NCBI GenBank assembly: GCA_029532415.1
Contig: JAQOTA010000060.1
Span: 4,553,692 to 4,617,691 of the forward strand
Direction: 5' to 3'
From: Marasmius tenuissimus
Lineage: Eukaryota > Basidiomycota > Agaricomycetes > Agaricales > Marasmiaceae
DNA length: 64,000 nt
In this document: positions 1 to 12,181 of the stretch, one piece after another
Position numbering within the stretch: the stretch's first letter is position 1
Layout: each line of letters begins with the position of its first letter
Program-made: the position numbers and the translations under genes
The notes under the pieces: generated by a model
Databases searched by the model: none
Told to the model about the DNA's origin: nothing
The model's input: the letters and a program-made list of their open reading frames with translations, nothing else

Positions 1-437
1 GAATTACGAAGATCGGGCTTTACTTTGAATGGCGGCTGGGACGCGTTGTTTGGAATTATTGGAAGACGAAGGGAAAGGAAGATGAAGGGACAATGGAAGC
101 TGCGTTGGATGCGACGAGTTGCATCTGTGGGGTCAACTTTGCCGTTTGGGATCGGTAATTGAGTATGAACCGGATGCTCCAATCTTATGTGTCTGCCTCG
201 TCTAGAATGACTTACAAACGATTTAACACAATAGAATGGTGTAGAGGAGCTCAAGCGCCTGGTGTGACCTTCCAGTTGACTCTGTTTGACCCCTTCAATT
301 CGTCCCCCGTTGACACATACAAATCCTCAGATACCAAAATTAAAACTGTAAACCCTGAGTTAAGATAGAACGAAGTATCTGGCTCCCTGAGTCAGAGCAC
401 ACGAGTCTCGCAGTCCTGCAGTCGAGCACCATGACCA
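1..437. other. No gene seen (3' flank of gene A)
   Basis: Short open frames here have no splice or similarity support. The stretch lies 3' of the minus-strand gene A. Confidence 0.5.
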
Positions 438-2044
438 TCACACTATCCGGTCCCCGTTCATACTGAATTCAGATTTTGCTTGCTCTATGTGGTCCTCGTC
501 TTGAGAACGGGAGGGAAGATTAACGGTGGTACGCAACGTGCTAACGCCGTGTCCATGCCCTGGCCGAGATGTTTGTTCGGCAAAATGAATGGACATCATC
601 TGCTGAACGCTGTCGACAGACTTCCCGTATGCAACACGTACAATGACGAGAGTAGGTGCGAAGCCCTAGGGAATGAGTGAACTTGTGAGCATTCAATTGA
701 TCTTTTACGGCATACTGTACCTACCGCCATCATAGTCGAGACAGCAGCGAGATCAACAGGAAGGGTGCCATGGGCGTCTGGATCGATGATGAGGCGTACC
801 ATTATTGATGTGATGAGGGAGGTCGGATATAAGACACCTGATTCGATTCTAGATGAGAAAGTAAGTTTCCATATATCATCACGAAGTACGGATAGACGTA
901 CATGGCGGCAACGATTGCTTTGTACTGCACACTGTGGATGGACATTCCCATGTTTCGGCGCGCTTCCCGAGTAATCCACCAAATCTTCCCCGCTGAGGTT
1001 AAGAAATAACGAAGCTTGATAAATACCTTCACTGGACCTTCGGAGTCCGGATGGGCTCACCGGTCAGCAGGGTCAGTAGAGCGTTGAAAACAGCTATAGC
1101 AGTGGTGTTCCCATTGTCAATACGCTTGGCGGTGACATACACCTGCACCATCCTGGGGTCAGTGAGCCCGACGGCTCCCATAATGGGTGTTGTGATAGAT
1201 ATTCCTAGTGTTATGAATGCTTCGTGAGGGCTCCCAAGAGCAGTAGTGTAAAATTTTACCATTGAGGACGAACGCCGCACCGCCGACAATGTACAATAAA
1301 ATCTTGCTGGATCCCCAGAGAATGTAGCACCGGTGAATCTGAAAGTCAAGTTCAAGCAGCGTGCGGTACTTTCTAGACCTCGAGAACTTACAAGCATCAC
1401 ATCAGCAAATACACTGTTGAGGGCAACAAGATGTATCAGCACTGCATTAACCCTAGGGAGATTCGAGCGTGATGGACGCACTTCATCAAAGTGGCCGAGA
1501 AGTTACTGAGACATCTTGTCGGAATAATCAGTAAGCCACACATCACTATAGGATAGTCAACGTGCTTACTCCCAGACAGTTACCCCGACGTCGACGTCCA
1601 TGTACTTTTCGAGAGGCCCAAAGTCTTGCGTTTTTGCGGCACGGAAATCGATAATGGCTTGACGTGTACAGCCATAGACCTCGGATGCAACGAATATACT
1701 TCCAAGGGCAAACAAGCAAACGGTGCACACCGAGTATAGCCTTGACGAAGAACTCTGACGACGGCAGAGAACATGCATACAAAGTCCGAAGACGATCGTG
1801 TACATCCCTGTTCGAGTGACATGTCAGGGACTTTTGCCGCAGGTCCCCACTAAGGCAGCACTCACCATAAACCAGAAACATACACTAACAGATCAAAACG
1901 TCATCATAGCTCCTCGAAGAAACACTGAACTTGAACGTGACTCACCGAGAGGGTTGCGATTGGCAACACAATGACTTGTTGAACGGTGAGGAAGGGCTCA
2001 AAGGCTTCCGCAAGATTATCCGACCCATCCTTGAGCTGACCCAT
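438..2044 (-). CDS. Seven-helix membrane protein, paralog A (10 exons, 355 aa)
   Basis: Unrecognised basidiomycete-type multi-pass membrane protein of unknown function. Exons on the minus strand: 2044-1946, 1884-1866, 1807-1570, 1505-1482, 1413-1392, 1338-1260, 1204-1061, 992-902, 848-725, 665-438. All introns are GT-AG, the phases agree, and the sum is 356 codons with no internal stop. Hydrophobic segments lie near residues 24-55, 63-85, 120-135, 145-180, 193-214, 232-255 and 270-295. The motif IHRCYILWGS follows helix 3 (residues 135-144), and the last helix carries APTLVIVRVAYGKS (from residue 283). A hydrophilic tail of about 60 residues follows. The start was chosen because MGQLKDGSD precedes a segment aligning with the first exons of B and C. 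Exon sizes 19, 22, 79, 144 and 124 match the paralogs exactly. Topology and membrane location are inferred from hydrophobicity. Confidence 0.82.
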
Positions 2045-4245
2045 GGCCTGTTTGACAGACACAGTGAAGTGGTACTCAGTGAGGGGCTCGTTGACCTTTT
2101 ATACCGCGCAAAATGACTAATGTCAATGTGGCTGAGATAATCGAAGATTTATGCGCTCCATGAATCGAATTGGCACCACGAATCATGGTGCTAATTTGTT
2201 TGGGCCTTGATAGAGTTCGACTTCCAATCAGCCGAAGAGACGCTGTCAAATCCGTTGAACTCTCCTAGAGGAGAATCGCACCGTACCACAGCTTCTTCCC
2301 ATTGTTTGTGCACGAATGTCGGTGCAGTTGTACCCACGAGCTATCGGAACTGTAAATTCCTCTTCAATTGAGGAGCCAAGGCACACACAAAGATTGAGGG
2401 GTGATGTACTGCATTCTCCAATCCATGCGCTTCTGGAGCAAGTCGTAATGAGCTGGAACTGCGGTCTAGAGACGGCCCCACCTACGAAGACCGATCGAAG
2501 ATGGTCGTTCTGCCATTCTCGACGTGATTGGCTGGTACAGGTTCAATCAATCATCAGGCACGTAGGCACAGGGAAGGGGTGTGGGCGAGAGGGCACAGCA
2601 GCAAAACGCTCACGAGGTGTAATCAGGCCTGAATGAAATACCTTCGTGCTATGAAGCTCCACGAGCTGAGCACAGATAAATTGAGTGTCTCCGATGTGTA
2701 TCATCCGGCTGAGCCTACAATTCGCAAAGGTGGGTTCTCCTGGAAGCTCAGCACTCAACATTCGAGCGATTCGTCAACTCGAAGCAGGGCAGAAGTGCGC
2801 CACGTAACATGCCCTGGAGAGCGTACTGGCCTGCTCAATTCAATCTGATCAATAATTCATGTCTTGAGACCGCTTTACTGACGGATACGTCAGTGGCCAC
2901 CCTTGCCTGATTGGTAGATTATCAAACAGCAACGACAAGTGACTACGGTGATGTGAGTCAGACTTATTTTTGCTAGGTTTCGTGATGACAGAAGAGAAGC
3001 ACTCGGAGAGGTCAGCGGCGTTCACAGAAGAGCGGCCCGGAGCTTACTATCGTTATCATTGACAGATCCTCGTATGGCTGCACAGAGGTCAGTATAATGG
3101 GATTAGGTTCGTTCTCACTAGGGCCGACAGAGCAACGTCAGAGTTGGCGCCCCATACTTACAATATTCCATAGCAATCAGTAGCAAATAGACCGGCGTCC
3201 GGCTCATGAATGCCCCAAGGCTCCAATCTCCGAAAGAAGAGGCCTTTTGCGTGGCAGTCGCCCAGAACCGACTTCTGAGAGCATGTTAGTACTTACCTCA
3301 GAATCCGAGTGGAGCGTTGCGAAATAAGGTGGATTTAGGGTACTGAGCGTGCCCAATACTAAAGCGAGCACATGTATGATGGTGATAAGGGAAAGGGTTG
3401 TAACTCACATTACTAGTCACGCACCAACAGTCGTGCCGTTGAGCGCTTTACATGGGGCTTCTTCCCAGCTGGTCCTCCACCACCACAATAACCCTTTAGT
3501 CTCTCAACTGAGAGTCAATGAGAGATCTGAATTTGAAGAGTTTAAGGGGCCGCCTGGTTGGTTTCAGACCGGTGTGATAGTTCTCCCGGTGTATATCTTC
3601 TTAGATGGGACCCGGGATAACTTCTCAGAATTAGCCCACCGGGTGGCGAGATTGATTCGGATCGCAAGAGACAGATTTATCTACTTGACTCAGTTTCGTT
3701 GAATAGCTTGAGAGATAACCGACGGAGCCGCTCGGGCGGTGCTCAAGAGCTTGTCGCACCCTCTGTTCACGAGCTGTACGCGCTGAAGGTCGAGTGTGAG
3801 GTGCGAACAGCTCGGAATCGACCCAGTTATATGTTTTGAGCAAACGATTCATTCCTTTGGTACTCTCCGACTTGAGATGACAGGTTTTCTGGGTTTCATT
3901 AGTGCAAGGGAGAACGCCTTCAGAAGGGCCACAAAAAGCTCAACACGAATGAGTAATGAATTAACCTGCTCGGTGAGAGTAGCAAAACAAAAGTGCAAAT
4001 ATGACTACGAGTCGCAGCCACTATACCCCATTCTCTTCTCGTTGCTCGTGAGCAACCCGACTCCGGCCACGGGCATGGCAAAGTCTGTGCTCGAAATGAT
4101 CGGCGCATTGGAGACTGGACTTTGGTCCGCGATATGTGTCTGTACATCTCCACCTCTGGCTACGTGACTTTGAGTATTAACAACGTTCGTAGAATACGGG
4201 TTGAACCCAACGTGATACAAATTATTGTCCATGACCCCTTTCCGC
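2045..4245. other. Intergenic stretch between genes A and B
   Basis: About 2.2 kb separates the start of A from the 3' end of B. Several open frames of 70-150 codons occur on both strands (for example 3349-3702 plus and 3796-4167 plus). None shows a recognisable domain or paired splice sites, and I see no repeat structure. B's promoter is not here, because both genes read leftwards. Confidence 0.45.
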
Positions 4246-5844
4246 TCAAACCATTCGTCGACTTTTGTTCGTCTTGAGTTCAATTCTTTCTCCCTCTGGA
4301 TGAGTCTCAGGATATTCGTCATGAGAATAGGCACGAGTATCCACGGTATTTTGCAACGCGCTCGGTCCGGATTCGGATCCACTTCGAGATCCACGCCCCG
4401 CAAACTGGAGCGAGACAACCTGCTGAACGCTTTCCACAGATTTTCCGTGTGTAACGCGTACAATGATCAGGGTAGGTGCTAGGCCCTGGAGTCCAAGGTG
4501 TCAAATTACGGCGACGATCTGAGCAAGTGCATAATATTGAGGTACATACCGACATTAAGGTTGCGACGGGAATAAGATCGACTGGAACTATCCCATTAGC
4601 ATCCGGGTCCACTGTGAGGGGCACGACTATTGAGATTATCAGGAAAACTGAATACAACATTCCCGACTCAAGTCTACAAGAGATCAAATTGAGCTTCTAT
4701 GTAAGCCACCATCAAGAATCGGTCGACGTACACGGCAGCAATGATAGCTTTGTATTGTGCACGTACTGACGGTCCAAAACTTCGTCGTGCTTCGCGAGTG
4801 ATCCACCATATCCTCCCCCCTAGGCTCCGACAGGTCAGGATCTGTTTGCTAAGGGGACTGGAAACACTCACCCGTTAGGATCGCTAACAGTCCATTGAAA
4901 ACTGCAATGGCTATCTGAGTTGCCGCACCGATACGAACCCCTGTCGTAAACACGTTTGCTGCCGTGGGAGCGACCAGCCCTATGGTGGCCAAAATAAATA
5001 CTGCGAAAGATAACCCTAGATCAATGGATTGTTCAACATTCAACCGTGAGCAGATGCGTTGAGTTGTAGGATATATATACCGTTTAACCCGAGAGCTACG
5101 AAGCCCAGAACGTACAAGATAATCTTGTTAGAACCCCACACGATGTAGCAACGATAAATCTGAGATGTTAAGGCACAAGTTAAAGCCAGAAGCATAGACA
5201 AGGTCATAACCGCACAATCATAAGATCAGCAATAGAACTAGTGACAAAACTCGTCAGCGCTATCTGTGATATCCGGAATGGTATACACACTTCATAGCCG
5301 TGACGGCAAAATTGTTGAAGGATCTGGCCAAGAGTGTATGTCAACCCGTGACCGTCGAGAAATAGGAAGTCGAAACTCACCCCGAAGCAGCTTTCCCATC
5401 ATCCTGCCTCACATAATTTACGACCGGTCGATAATCTTGTGTCTTCGAGGCACGAAAGAAAATCACCGATTGCCGTGTCAAGAGAATTGTTACCGATATG
5501 ACATATAAACTTGCGAGGATGAACAACATTATCGTGCACGTTAAGTATAGTCCAAATCTGGACCTGCGCCGACGATAGAGGATGTGCATGCACCGGCGAA
5601 ATACCATTGTGTACATTCCTAGTTGCTCGAGGGGTAAATATTGATACCCAACAAATTGGGGTGTCTCCACGCTTACCGTAAACGAGAAACATAGACTGGG
5701 CGAGCTCAGAGGTCAGAACGGGCTAATTAGGGCCTACCAAAGTCGACTCACCGAGAGGGTGGAGATTGGAAACACGATCACGTTCTGGACTGTGAGGAAG
5801 CGCTCTGAGATCACTTCTGGCGCAAGACCGCCTTGGGAATCCAT
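4246..5844 (-). CDS. Seven-helix membrane protein, paralog B (10 exons, 359 aa)
   Basis: Close paralog of gene A, same strand, 2.2 kb away. Exons: 5844-5752, 5695-5677, 5618-5381, 5323-5291, 5237-5216, 5159-5081, 5015-4872, 4819-4732, 4673-4550, 4485-4246. Together they make 360 codons without a break. Exons 2, 3, 5, 6, 7 and 9 have the same lengths as in A (19, 238, 22, 79, 144, 124). Key motifs are FLVYG-MYTMVF at the exon 2/3 joint, IYRCYIVWGS (136-145), GGRIWWITREAR, LESGMLY and GLAPTLIIVRVTHGKSV (281-297). The roughly 60-residue C-terminal tail is Ser/Gly/Glu-rich and differs from A's. Seven hydrophobic segments are visible. Function is unknown. The likely location is a cellular membrane, by inference. 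Intactness suggests a live gene, but there is no expression evidence. Confidence 0.82.
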
Positions 5845-8036
5845 TTTGAGTCTTTAGGAGAGTAGTAGACGACGAGGCTTCTTTCTAAATGGAACGTGAG
5901 GGCAAAGCGCCTTTTGTACTGCGCAACACTGGAGATTCCCCGCGCATGAGCAAGCTGGGGTCTTTCTGTTGGGAAAAGGTATGACGTCCAGATCCTGTCT
6001 AAACGTTTTAAGGTCGCGTCAAAATCTCTGTCAGGGGGCCTGGGTGCAAACCTACGTATATGATTACGCTAGGGAGGGAAGCAGCACTGTAACCGCTTTG
6101 ACAACCGTAGATTGGGTGCCGAATACGAGAGATCGCTGTCTGATACCACTGCAGGTCCCTCACTGGGTCGCATGGATGTTGAGCTCCCATTATCCTTATC
6201 TCCATCTGCATCGCTCAATTCCTGAGGGTCTGACTGATCATTGACACTGAGTATACGCACAAACTGCAGGCAAACGATTCGAACTCACTAAGCGGAAATG
6301 AGCTGCCGTGAGAGAATTCGAGGAGTGAGGTGAGGTAGATTGCTTGATTTACGATACCATGACGCGTATGCCCGCGCCTGTGGAATCGGAAAACGCTGAT
6401 ATCGCTCACACCAATGGTGCGAAGACGGCGCTCCCTCCACTATTACTATACCTCAAATAGTTCTTCGAGAAGTTTTTGGTATACCAAGTGTAGACGAGTC
6501 AGGAGGGCTAGGTCTCAATTGTATCGTCGGTGCCCAATACGTAAAGTGAAGGGCAGTCTTCACGTTGCCGAGCCAAAGTCAGTAGGCGGGATCCTCTCTT
6601 TCGAAACTCAGTGTGCGTGGAAACTCGGGACGGCTGACCACATGGGGTACGAGCATAAGTAATGGCGAAGATCACGGAAATTAGCCTGACATCACCCAAA
6701 AGATATGTCCTAAGGGTTTCAAACCTTACTATATATATAAACTCATCCGTATTCGCTGAGGAAGCACAAGAAAATCAGAATATGATGGTGGTGACAACTT
6801 CGTTCTCACCGTTCCTGTTGAAGTCGAGCTTGGCGACCTCCTGCCCTCAGTCGGTTCATACTCCGTCCTCGATTTGGCCAAGATACGAGGGTATGATACC
6901 CAAACAGGTAAGTACATTCAACTAAAGATTCCTCGGGAGCGGAGCGATGGAAGCACCACCAACAATCATAATGCTGTGAGTGTATTTTGTGTGGGATAAG
7001 GAAGGCGCGATGGGAACGAGGAAGGAAGGGGCATGCGTGGGTACAGTACAACAATAGATATAGAACTTCTGATAATGAGGGATGGAACATGACCCATATC
7101 GCTTGGCAAAGATGTTTGTCCACAGAAACGGCGGAAGAGGGTATCAGCTTGTTTAGTCCAGGATAGGGGGATTAAGAAGTCTGGCATATGACAGTAGAAA
7201 GACAGTCCCATGATCACCATTTTTTCCGCCACATACGAGTACCCTAGTTCATCACTCAGCCCCGCCAAAAAGTCGACAGCGCCAACTTTGCAGCACCCAC
7301 TATCCTCCACTTTGCGCCGAGATTTAGCCTATTCAATATAGGCCTGCAGGGAGGGGCGTAAACAAGACCCACAATCTCCAGCAGCCATCGGAAGAGGAAG
7401 TTACGAATCAGTGAAACGGCGGAGGCCACCAATACGAGCTGTCTGGTGAATGACGTGAGAATAGCCAGAGTTACTGAATTAGATTTGCACGGAGTCGGCG
7501 GCCGCACTATAGGCGCGACCTATACTAGCCTATCGTGAGTTAGCAAAGTGTGGAGGTGGAGACGCTCGAAGAACATACTGATTGGAGTCGGTCTTCAAGA
7601 CATTGATTATAGGCTTGGCAACGATTAGAAGAACGGATTGCCTAATATTACGAGGCATCTTCATCCTAAGGCGGCAAACGCCGACGGCAAGTGTGCTGGA
7701 GATGAATTTGGTTCGAAGATGAAGTTCGTGCCACGGGGAGGTTCACCGTCCTGGGAGATAAGTGGTATCCTCATCGCTATTCTCATCGGTAGAAGCTGGC
7801 CAAAGTCTCTGGTTAGCGGTTAGTAAATTACGCTGTCGAAAGTGAAGCGTACAGTTCCTCGTTCTATCAATCAGACTAGCATCTCTTGCAAAAGCCATTG
7901 ATGCCTCGGAAGTCGTAGGGTAAAGATCCAGCGGCTAAGGAGATGGGGAGTTCTTCATGGAAGCGAGGTAGGTTCTATTGATGAATTGTAATGGGGTTAA
8001 TATTCCATGTTTCTGAGAGGCTCAACACGCTCAGGT
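5845..8036. other. Gene-poor stretch with hydrophobic minus-strand frames
   Basis: No supported gene. Two overlapping minus-strand frames (7507-7256 and 7310-6966) encode hydrophobic stretches such as LVLVASAVSLIRNFLF and could be the remnant of a membrane protein. I found no consistent splice pattern or family motif. The rest shows nothing. Confidence 0.35.
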
Positions 8037-8038
8037 TA

Positions 8039-8711
8039 CTGGGTTTTGCATAATTCCGTGAAAATGGGAAAAAAGTTTTTTTGCCTTACGTGACCCGGTC
8101 CGGTACTTCCAGCCACAGCGGCAGAGACATTTTGGAACCCCGCAGTACATGATCAATTCAGTGAGTGGGTAGCTAGCACGTCGACACGCCCAACACGCCT
8201 TCTCCTTCAATGTCATCAGTACAGGATGTTGGGGTATTTGATGAGCTTTGAAGCCTCATAACCACCAGGGGCCTTGAAGCCGACCACTACTGCCGTAAAT
8301 GTCCGGATGAACACAACAACTTACAAGCCTCACTCAGCAACTGATTGCTGAAGCATGAATAAAACCATTGCTTTATTGTTCCGAAACCTGCAGTCACAGT
8401 CAGTTTCTATCAACAGAGAGGGAAAGCAGCCGCGGAGTGCAATGTAACTGGGAAGTGAAAATGGGCACATACAATCATCTACAATGACCCAAATATCTAC
8501 AAGGACCAAGATTGTTGTTTCTAATCATCCCATTCAACATAAGACTTCATAGCCTGAGGACAATACGCCCTGCATTGCTCACGCCACAAAGTACCCTCCA
8601 GTTCCTCTCAGAAAATCCCACCTGCCGCTTCGGCTGGAAGTACCGGACCGGGTCACGTAAGGCAAAAAAAAAAACTTTTTTCCCATTTTCACGGAATTAT
8701 GCAAAACCCAG
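8039..8711. mobile_element. MITE-like element with ~86-90 bp terminal inverted repeats
   Basis: The left end (8039-8124) and the inverted right end (8622-8711) are near-identical. Both begin CTGGGTTTTGCATAATTCC, then a poly-A-flanked segment, then a GTGACCCGGTCCGG core. The repeats differ mainly in the length of one A/T run (the right copy is longer). A TA dinucleotide sits directly outside each end (8037-8038 and 8712-8713), as expected for a TA-targeting superfamily such as Tc1/mariner. The 673-bp element has no transposase frame. The interior frame at 8512-8889 runs through the right repeat and is not convincing coding. The call as non-autonomous is inference from size and lack of coding content. 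Confidence 0.78.
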
Positions 8712-8713
8712 TA

Positions 8714-9310
8714 GTCAAACACCAAAAAATGGCACGTTATTACTCACCAGCTCAAGTATGATGATAATGATGATGCTCGTAAACCTCCTTCCATTCCTTC
8801 TGGCACTGTGGGCTGCTCTAATCTTCCCCGGCAAAAGACACTGCTGGAGAGCTAGCAACACATATTGGAGTCAGGGAGAACTCATCTAGGAGCCAAGCTA
8901 GCTAGCTTTTCCAATATTATGGGTCTTGCATCCAGATCATGGTCTAATAAAGCGTAGAGGGCACATGCATATCTCGAATAACTGCGAGTCGAATTGGCAG
9001 TATCAAAAAATTGGTGGTGCGAATGAGAAGTCGGGACAAGGGGGCACACCCTTGAAAAAAAAAGACCTAGGGTCGATTTTTTCTGAGCCGCCCCCAAGAG
9101 GGACCCTCCCTCCCCTACGTAGGCTTCACACGCACCATATATAGAAATTTCACGTGACATTCTCTCTCTCACTTGAGTAAATTTTAGTAGTAAATCGGTC
9201 CGAGCAAGAGTTGACTTCGACCAGCAACTTGATCCCGCTACTTCTAGCTTGTTTTCTACACATACCTCTTGCTAATGGAGTGATTTGACCAGATTTGAGG
9301 CCTGTGGTGA
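8714..9310. other. Spacer between two MITEs
   Basis: No gene. It contains a short A-run near 9056 and a C-rich, G-rich patch (9080-9125) that may belong to further degraded repeats. I could not define ends. Confidence 0.4.
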
Positions 9311-9312
9311 TA

Positions 9313-9577
9313 CTGTACCATTTCGAGTAAAACAACAGTCACGGGTCACGGACCCTGTTGTTGAACCCAAATGTCACGCAGTGTCATGCGTCCCAAGCCG
9401 GTCTGCCGAAAATAAATTTTCATTGAGCCGAAAAATTTTGGCCCAGGGACCCCTCCCCTGTCAAATCGCCGAAAATTTTCGGCATGTCCCAGGTCTCGAG
9501 GGGATCTGCCGAATTCAGAATTTCGGTCGAACTAGTCACGCGTCCCACCCCATGCCGAATTACTCGAAATGGTACAG
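9313..9577. mobile_element. Short MITE-like element, 18-bp TIRs
   Basis: The sequence CTGTACCATTTCGAGTAA starts at 9313 and its exact reverse complement ends at 9577. A TA flanks both ends (9311-9312 and 9578-9579). The 265-bp element has no coding potential. Internally, related patches containing TCTGCCGAAAAT-like and GTCACGCGTCCC-like words recur. Like the neighbouring element it starts with CTG and uses TA, but the TIR sequence is unrelated. Confidence 0.7.
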
Positions 9578-9579
9578 TA

Positions 9580-11348
9580 AATTCTTATACGTATGCACCT
9601 TCACATACCTACTGCTGCTGTTCTTCAATGCTTGCGGATAGCTGACCGAAACACTTGATAGAATTGATCCTTACACCATTAATCACCCTGGATAAGGGTT
9701 TTGCATTGAAAAAATGTCTCCCAGAGCCTTCCCAAGGCCACCAGCATCCTCAACATAAGTGGTTCCAAAAATTTTTCTCCAGCCTCCGGCGGACCCCCCT
9801 CCCGCCTACCCCTCGGTCAGGGATTCAATCCCGCGTGCCCCCTTGAGTCGGGACGTACCGCGCATGGAAAATCACGATGCTAGCTGATCCAGACTACTAC
9901 ATGAGCCTCTTGTGAGTGATAAAGCTTGTACGTTGATGAGGGTCATGACAGTACAGGAAAGAGAGGCATTGTTTGGATCATCGGAAGACCAAACAGTTTG
10001 TCAAGTCCGGCCCAGCCGCTTCGACGGTGCCCGGTACGGGACCCGGCAGCATTCCGGCAGGCAAAAAGTGAGAACGAGGACAAGCTTATAATGATTCGTC
10101 GAACGAACGATGATAGCCAAGGGAGTCTCGTTGTTGATGTCTCTCAGTTTTTATTATGAACTGTTGAGCACACGGCAGCTCTTATTTCCGCGTTTAGCTG
10201 AACCGGCAATGCTCTCACAGCGCCACAAGAAACCAACTTTGATCCAAATTCCGATACTTCGAGCGAAGAAATGGGACTTGAAGGTCTCCAGTGCCAATGA
10301 TATGCCTTGTACGTGTGGAGCTCGCTTCATCAATTTCAACTGCGATGAAGAGGGTCAACAGGTGAAGCTACTTCTGCACTAACAAATTCATGTTCATACA
10401 TACCAATGAACTGGAACTTGAATAACTCAAACCCTACATCAGCAAGACAGGAAATGTATGGAGGCATGGACCCATGTGGCCCCATACCTCTGCCATACCA
10501 GTATGGAGCAGGGGGGCATGCATTTCAAATTCAGACAGTATTTCCTCTCTGTCAAGGACCATAGGTAGCAGATACACAGCTGAGCCCGCTTCTCTCTTAT
10601 CAGGCAAAAAGTGACAACCCCGAAAAAGAGATACCAGCCGTGGCAAGAAGTTGAAGAAGGGAATACTAATTCATCATTGAGCTGATGAATATTTAGCCTT
10701 GGGCATAGAATGAGCTTTCTTGTCAAATTCTGAGGCAATCTCAACCAGGATCAAAATGATAGCTCCGTCTCTCGTTTTGCATTGACAAAGTAAGGTTATG
10801 GAGCGGTGGCGTCAAGCTGAAAATGGCTATGATCTCGGATTCGCCGCGCTGAAAGTGGTATCCATTCGATTTAAGTTCAGTCAGGGTGCAACAGGTTCGC
10901 ACTCCGCATTCCTGGGATGCGGCATCGATGCGGATGCCGCTGTGTTTCAATGATTACTTTCTGACTGAGGATCGATGCCCGGTAGGCCCCGCTAGACGGG
11001 TTTATGCTTATTGAATGTATGGTTGTGATGCATAGATAACCACGCCAGAAATGTTGTTCTTCAATTTCCATACATCCCAGTGATATGAGTTGGGTTATTA
11101 TAGATTTATCAACCCTCGACATGCTGTATTTCCCCCCTGTCATATTACAACCCTACTTTGGCTTTGACTTCGGAAGGATTAAAATTCTATGGACGTACGG
11201 ACGAACCTCGTTCGTCCCTGCGTTTCAACGAAGAGACCCTGAATTTGGAACCAGGGGAGCTCTTCCGCTAGACTTGTGGCTCCCGAGTATTGCGGAATGT
11301 CTTGTCTCAGCTCCTGTAGCCTTTAGACACCCAGGAACCGTGCCTGCA
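9580..11348. other. No supported gene
   Basis: Short open frames (for example 10110-10382 plus and 10439-10744 minus) lack motifs or splice support. The C-rich segment at 9780-9850 looks repeat-derived but has no clear boundary. The frame 11085-11513 crosses into the duplicated segment and is probably not a gene. Confidence 0.4.
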
Positions 11349-12181
11349 GTGTTCAAGCTGAATTCATTCGATATTGCTCGGGTTCCCGACGCACTTGGTG
11401 TACACCCCTCTCCGATCAAATGTTTCGTCCGCGACTCCGCACCTCAGAAAGGGCCAGGGGAATTTCTATTACCGAGTGGTTCAAACCGTGTCTCGGACAT
11501 TGGGAGACCGTAAATTGGTACGAAAACATGCGTACACAATTCGGCTCGAGTCATTGACATCAAAGGCCCAAAGGCTAATACTCTAGGCCCCAAGAAAAGG
11601 TGGAACTTCTGCCGAATGTCGGCCCTGTACAGCGTCGGTATCTTTCTGGGGAAATTACCGGATGCAGTGTCACCCCACCATGAATAATACTACAAAGTGG
11701 TGCGTTAGCGCTGATCCCCCAGCATTCAGGCTGTCGGCCCGGGCCTCGTGCTCATTGTAAGTGGATCACTCATCGAGCCAGCTCGGGTACGGCAGTGCCC
11801 GTCCGGTATGTCGCAACCTCCGTTTATTATGAACTTGAGCAAAAAGAGGCTGATCAAGCATCCAGTCAAATCACGGGCGTGTTGTGCCTTCCGCAGTCCG
11901 CAAAATAAGCTGTCCTAGAACAAGGGCCTTCTTGTGATACCTAGACATTCTGATGGTTCGAGATGATCTCTACATCTCCCGCATGTTGTCAAGAGTTTCG
12001 CGATAAGTACTCATATGAGCGGCGGCCTCAGAAGAAGTTCATGATAATCACGTAGAGGCGGATATTTCTCTACCCCGCATTGTGATACCCCATCCATCAC
12101 TGGGCAATAATAGGACCAGGAACTTGCCAGGGACTGCTAAGGCCATGGTTAACTTGATATGGTTGGTTCGGAATGAATGAA
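11349..12181 (+). repeat. Direct repeat copy 1 (0.83 kb, near-identical to window end)
   Basis: This segment recurs in the same orientation at 63169-64000, 51,820 bp away. By eye the copies are identical except for one missing C in a C-run (here near 12073-12076, there near 63892-63894). The shared part begins abruptly at GTGTTCAAGCTG, with unrelated sequence on the left of each copy. The right limit is unknown because the second copy is cut by the window edge. It holds no recognisable domain. It could be a recent segmental duplication, a terminal repeat of a retroelement, or an assembly artefact. Confidence 0.9.

Noticed and set aside
1029..1481. Continuous 150-codon minus-strand frame across exons 4-7 of gene A
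   Set aside because: It reads through introns out of frame. The spliced model matches B, C and E and explains the conserved exon sizes.
9820..9845. T-arm-like word in a C-rich stretch, possible tRNA-derived SINE
   Set aside because: The loop is not in the canonical register and no A box precedes it.
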